Part shown: one piece after another, positions 5,018 to 6,298 of the stretch
Numbering within the stretch: the first letter of the stretch is position 1
Layout of the letters: every line of letters starts with the position of its first letter
From: Planctomycetales bacterium
GTDB taxonomy: Bacteria > Planctomycetota > Planctomycetia > Gemmatales > Gemmataceae
Direction: 5' to 3'
Assembly: GCA_020054355.1 (NCBI GenBank)
Contig: JAGVLI010000815.1
Location: 1-6,298, forward strand
DNA length: 6,298 bases
Program-made: the position numbers and the translations under genes
The notes under the pieces: model-generated
What the model was told of the DNA's origin: nothing
What the model saw: the letters and a program-made list of their open reading frames with translations, nothing else
The model's database searches: none

Positions 5018-5147
5018 ACACTCATGTACGAGGAGGGGACGGGGTGTGACGGAAAGTTGGCAACGACGCTCTGGGAGGGGTGGTAAAGCCGAAATCCGAA
5101 GCAAGTCCGAATGACGAAATCGGAAATGAGAATCCTGCGGCGAGCAT
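5018..5147. other. Non-coding stretch upstream of the caspase-like gene
   Basis: This part of the 469-nt gap between the caspase-like gene and the zinc-ribbon gene contains no gene I can support. A short frame on the minus strand starting at 5025 overlaps the caspase start and looks random. Positions 5089-5128 carry a degenerate direct repeat of CGAA-type units (CGAAATC, CGAATGA, CGAAATC, GGAAATG). No clear -35/-10 pair for the caspase-like gene was found. Confidence 0.35.
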
Positions 5148-5215
5148 ACCCACGTTTCGTTTCATTTCATATCACTGACACTCCCGCGTCAGTCTCAATG
5201 AAACGCAACGAGGGT
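5148..5215. repeat. Long imperfect palindrome with nested stem
   Basis: Outer arms at 5148-5166 and 5197-5215 pair at 17 of 19 positions: ACCC, CG-TT and CGTTTCATT blocks, each matched on the far side. An inner 6-bp stem (ACTGAC 5174-5179 with GTCAGT 5188-5193) lies inside. The total is 68 nt. It is AT-richer than the surrounding genes and lies 41 nt from the next palindrome. It could be a remnant of a miniature inverted-repeat element or an RNA leader structure. Confidence 0.55.
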
Positions 5216-5256
5216 TAGTGCCCACTTTCGTTTAAGCAACAACTGCCGGGCACTGT

Positions 5257-5329
5257 TTGCCCGTGGGTTACGATTCCAATCGTGACCACTCCACGGCCTG
5301 TCACGATTGGAATCGTAACCCACGGGCAA
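5257..5329. repeat. REPIN-like inverted repeat pair, family B (29-bp arms, 15-nt loop)
   Basis: Positions 5257-5285 and 5301-5329 are perfect 29-bp reverse complements around a 15-nt spacer. Each arm contains its own palindrome ACGATT-CC-AATCGT (6-bp stem, 2-nt loop), so the layout is two inverted REP-like hairpins, as at 210-269, but the sequence is unrelated. It lies 19 nt beyond the stop codon of the minus-strand zinc-ribbon gene. Confidence 0.85.
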
Positions 5330-5348
5330 GAAGTCACTTGATTGACCA

Positions 5349-5567
5349 CTAGGTCGGATGGTCGGCAGCAGTCCCACCGCCACCGGATGGGCTGCGGCGA
5401 AGGGCCGGGCACGAAGCGTCATCGGGCGGATCGCCCTCCCTCTCCCAATAGAGAATGATGAAGCGATCCATGCACCCGGCATGCGGACATTGCGTCTGCT
5501 TCCCCATGGACCCATCAGGAACCTGCACCGGCCTTTTGCACTTTGGGCATCGAATTATCTGGGGCAC
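5349..5567 (-). CDS. Small zinc-ribbon protein
   Basis: This 72-aa protein starts with GTG at 5567, supported by a strong GGAGGT site 6 nt farther upstream. The N-terminal half is a zinc ribbon: C7-P-K-C10, a short turn with V-P-D-G-S-M-G-K, then C27-P-H-A-G-C32. It resembles the MJ0042/FHA-type mini zinc finger with its 'CPxC...VPdxxxGkxxxCPxC' pattern, here with a CX4C second knuckle. The C-terminal half (residues about 43-72) is acidic, then Gly/Ser-rich, and probably disordered; it includes one further cysteine (C53). Such ribbons often sit at the start of larger planctomycete proteins, so this could be a stand-alone module or a truncated gene. Function is unknown. The WD40 gene lies 146 nt upstream on the same strand. 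Confidence 0.72.
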   Translation of the reverse strand: MPQIIRCPKCKRPVQVPDGSMGKQTQCPHAGCMDRFIILYWEREGDPPDDASCPALRRSPSGGGGTAADHPT

Positions 5568-5666
5568 GGTTCCACCTCCGCAGCCCCTTGAACGACCGCG
5601 ATCGTGGTTGGCAATCCTTGGGAGGCCGCCGTGTCGAGCATTGAGCGAGCGAAATGGCAGCGGTCA

Positions 5667-5690
5667 ATGGTCCGCACGGCGGACCCTTAC
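5667..5690. repeat. Solitary REP-like copy, family A
   Basis: This 24-nt sequence matches the right arm at 246-268 with one substitution in the hairpin loop (ACG instead of ACA) and one inserted T. The 7-bp stem GGTCCGC/GCGGACC is intact. A partial further copy (ATGGTCCGTCC) begins at 5696. No inverted partner is present, so this is a single or decayed unit. It lies 23 nt after the WD40 stop codon. Confidence 0.75.
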
Positions 5691-5713
5691 GGGGAATGGT
5701 CCGTCCAATCCTC

Positions 5714-6298
5714 TCAGCCCTCAACCAGCTTGGCGACAGCGATCTGGAAGCAAGTGGTGTTGCCGTTGCCGGTGAACAGCCAACGGCCGTCGGGGGAGAA
5801 GCTGAGGGATTGCAAGGGCGTGTCCAGCTCGTGCTGGCCGAGCAGCTGGCCGTTCTCGCCGTGCCAGACGCGCAGGGTGCGGTCCTCGCTGCCGGACACC
5901 AGCAGCCGGCCGTCGGGGCTGTAGGCCAGGCAATGCACACCTTCCTTGTGGCCAGCCAGCTCGGCCGCCAGGTTCTGCGTTTCCACGTCCCAGAGGTAGA
6001 TGACTTCGTCGAGCGAGGCCGCCGCCAGCCAGCGGCCCGACGGATGAAACGCCACGCTGGTGGTGCCGTAGTCGAAGACGGCGAGCTTGCTCGGCGCCTG
6101 TACGTCCCAGATGCAGACGGCGCCGTCGGAGCCGCCGGTGGCCATCCAGTCGATGCCGCCGCAGGCCAGCCGTTTGCCGTCGGGATGGAAGGCGATGGTT
6201 TCGACGGTGCAGCCATCGGCGGCTTCCAGCACCAAGAGCGCCGGGTCGCCGCTGGCCACGTTCCACAGCCAGACGGTGCCGTCGGACGCGGACGCGGA
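5714..6298 (-). CDS. WD40-repeat protein, C-terminal part (runs off right edge)
   Basis: The frame is open to base 6298, so 194 residues of the C-terminus are visible and the start is outside. Repeats are seen at about residues 1-16 (end of a blade, SDGTVWLWNV), 24-66 (AFHPDGKRLACGG ... GGSDGAVCIWDV, with an 8-residue insertion containing IDWMA), 69-105 (AFHPSGRWLAAAS ... YLWDV), 111-147 (GHKEGVHCLAYSPDGRLLVSG ... LRVW) and a final degenerate blade 152-194 (SFSPDGRWLFTGN ... FQIAV). WD40 blades build a beta-propeller used as a protein-interaction scaffold. In planctomycetes such propellers are often fused to kinases or other enzymes, so the missing N-terminus may carry another domain. The last blade lacks the terminal WD and probably closes the propeller with the N-terminus. 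Confidence 0.9.
   Translation of the reverse strand, partial: SASASDGTVWLWNVASGDPALLVLEAADGCTVETIAFHPDGKRLACGGIDWMATGGSDGAVCIWDVQAPSKLAVFDYGTTSVAFHPSGRWLAAASLDEVIYLWDVETQNLAAELAGHKEGVHCLAYSPDGRLLVSGSEDRTLRVWHGENGQLLGQHELDTPLQSLSFSPDGRWLFTGNGNTTCFQIAVAKLVEG

Noticed and set aside
4819..5025. 68-codon minus-strand frame with ATG at 5025
   Set aside because: It overlaps the first 60 nt of the caspase-like gene in another frame, has a poor ribosome binding site and a random-looking sequence.
5748..5765. Second copy of the sigma54-like ACACCACTTGCTT string, inside the WD40 gene
   Set aside because: A 13-nt match between two places in a 6.3-kb window is expected by chance, and this copy lacks the correct -24 TGGCAC spacing because of an extra base.
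1..6298. CRISPR array, tRNA or rRNA gene, transposase gene
   Set aside because: I looked for regularly spaced direct repeats, tRNA T-loop signatures and transposase motifs on both strands and found none.

Overview
The window is a high-GC bacterial segment that most likely comes from a planctomycete, possibly of the Gemmata type. This is an inference. It rests on a class I pyrophosphatase with the long insertion I recall from chlamydial and other PVC enzymes, a WD40-repeat protein, a caspase-fold protein, a mini zinc-ribbon protein, frequent GTG/TTG starts behind strong ribosome binding sites, and many palindromic intergenic repeats. No 16S or other phylogenetic marker is present.

Layout. At the left edge (1-156, minus) is the N-terminus of a glycogen/alpha-glucan phosphorylase. 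A 60-nt palindromic repeat pair (210-269) separates it from an inorganic pyrophosphatase (275-958, minus). A HEPN/nucleotidyltransferase pair follows (1048-1443 and 1352-1801, minus), with its two genes overlapping by 92 nt. A 195-nt divergent promoter region leads to a DUF433 antitoxin-like gene (1997-2359, plus, TTG start). This overlaps a DUF5615/PIN-like toxin gene (2340-2689, plus) that is broken by an apparent 1-nt deletion. A 497-nt gap follows. It holds a G-rich quadruplex motif and, on the minus strand, a sigma54-type promoter paired with an intrinsic terminator: a candidate small RNA of about 170 nt. Next come a YqeY-family gene (3187-3645, plus), a bidirectional terminator, and a convergent caspase-like gene (3752-4879, minus, GTG start). 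A 469-nt non-coding stretch with several hairpins and a second, unrelated palindromic repeat pair leads to a tiny zinc-ribbon protein (5349-5567, minus, GTG start), a solitary copy of the first repeat, and the C-terminal part of a WD40-repeat protein running off the right edge.

How it fits together. The metabolic genes (phosphorylase, pyrophosphatase, YqeY) are interleaved with two toxin-antitoxin-like modules, one degraded and one lacking the usual HEPN nuclease motif. The right half is a minus-strand series: WD40, zinc ribbon, caspase-like protein. WD40 and caspase-fold proteins can belong to signalling or conflict systems, but nothing here proves these three act together, because their spacing is large and repeats sit between them. 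The most distinctive DNA-level features are two different REPIN-like repeat families placed just 3' of minus-strand genes, and the orphan sigma54-promoter/terminator pair.
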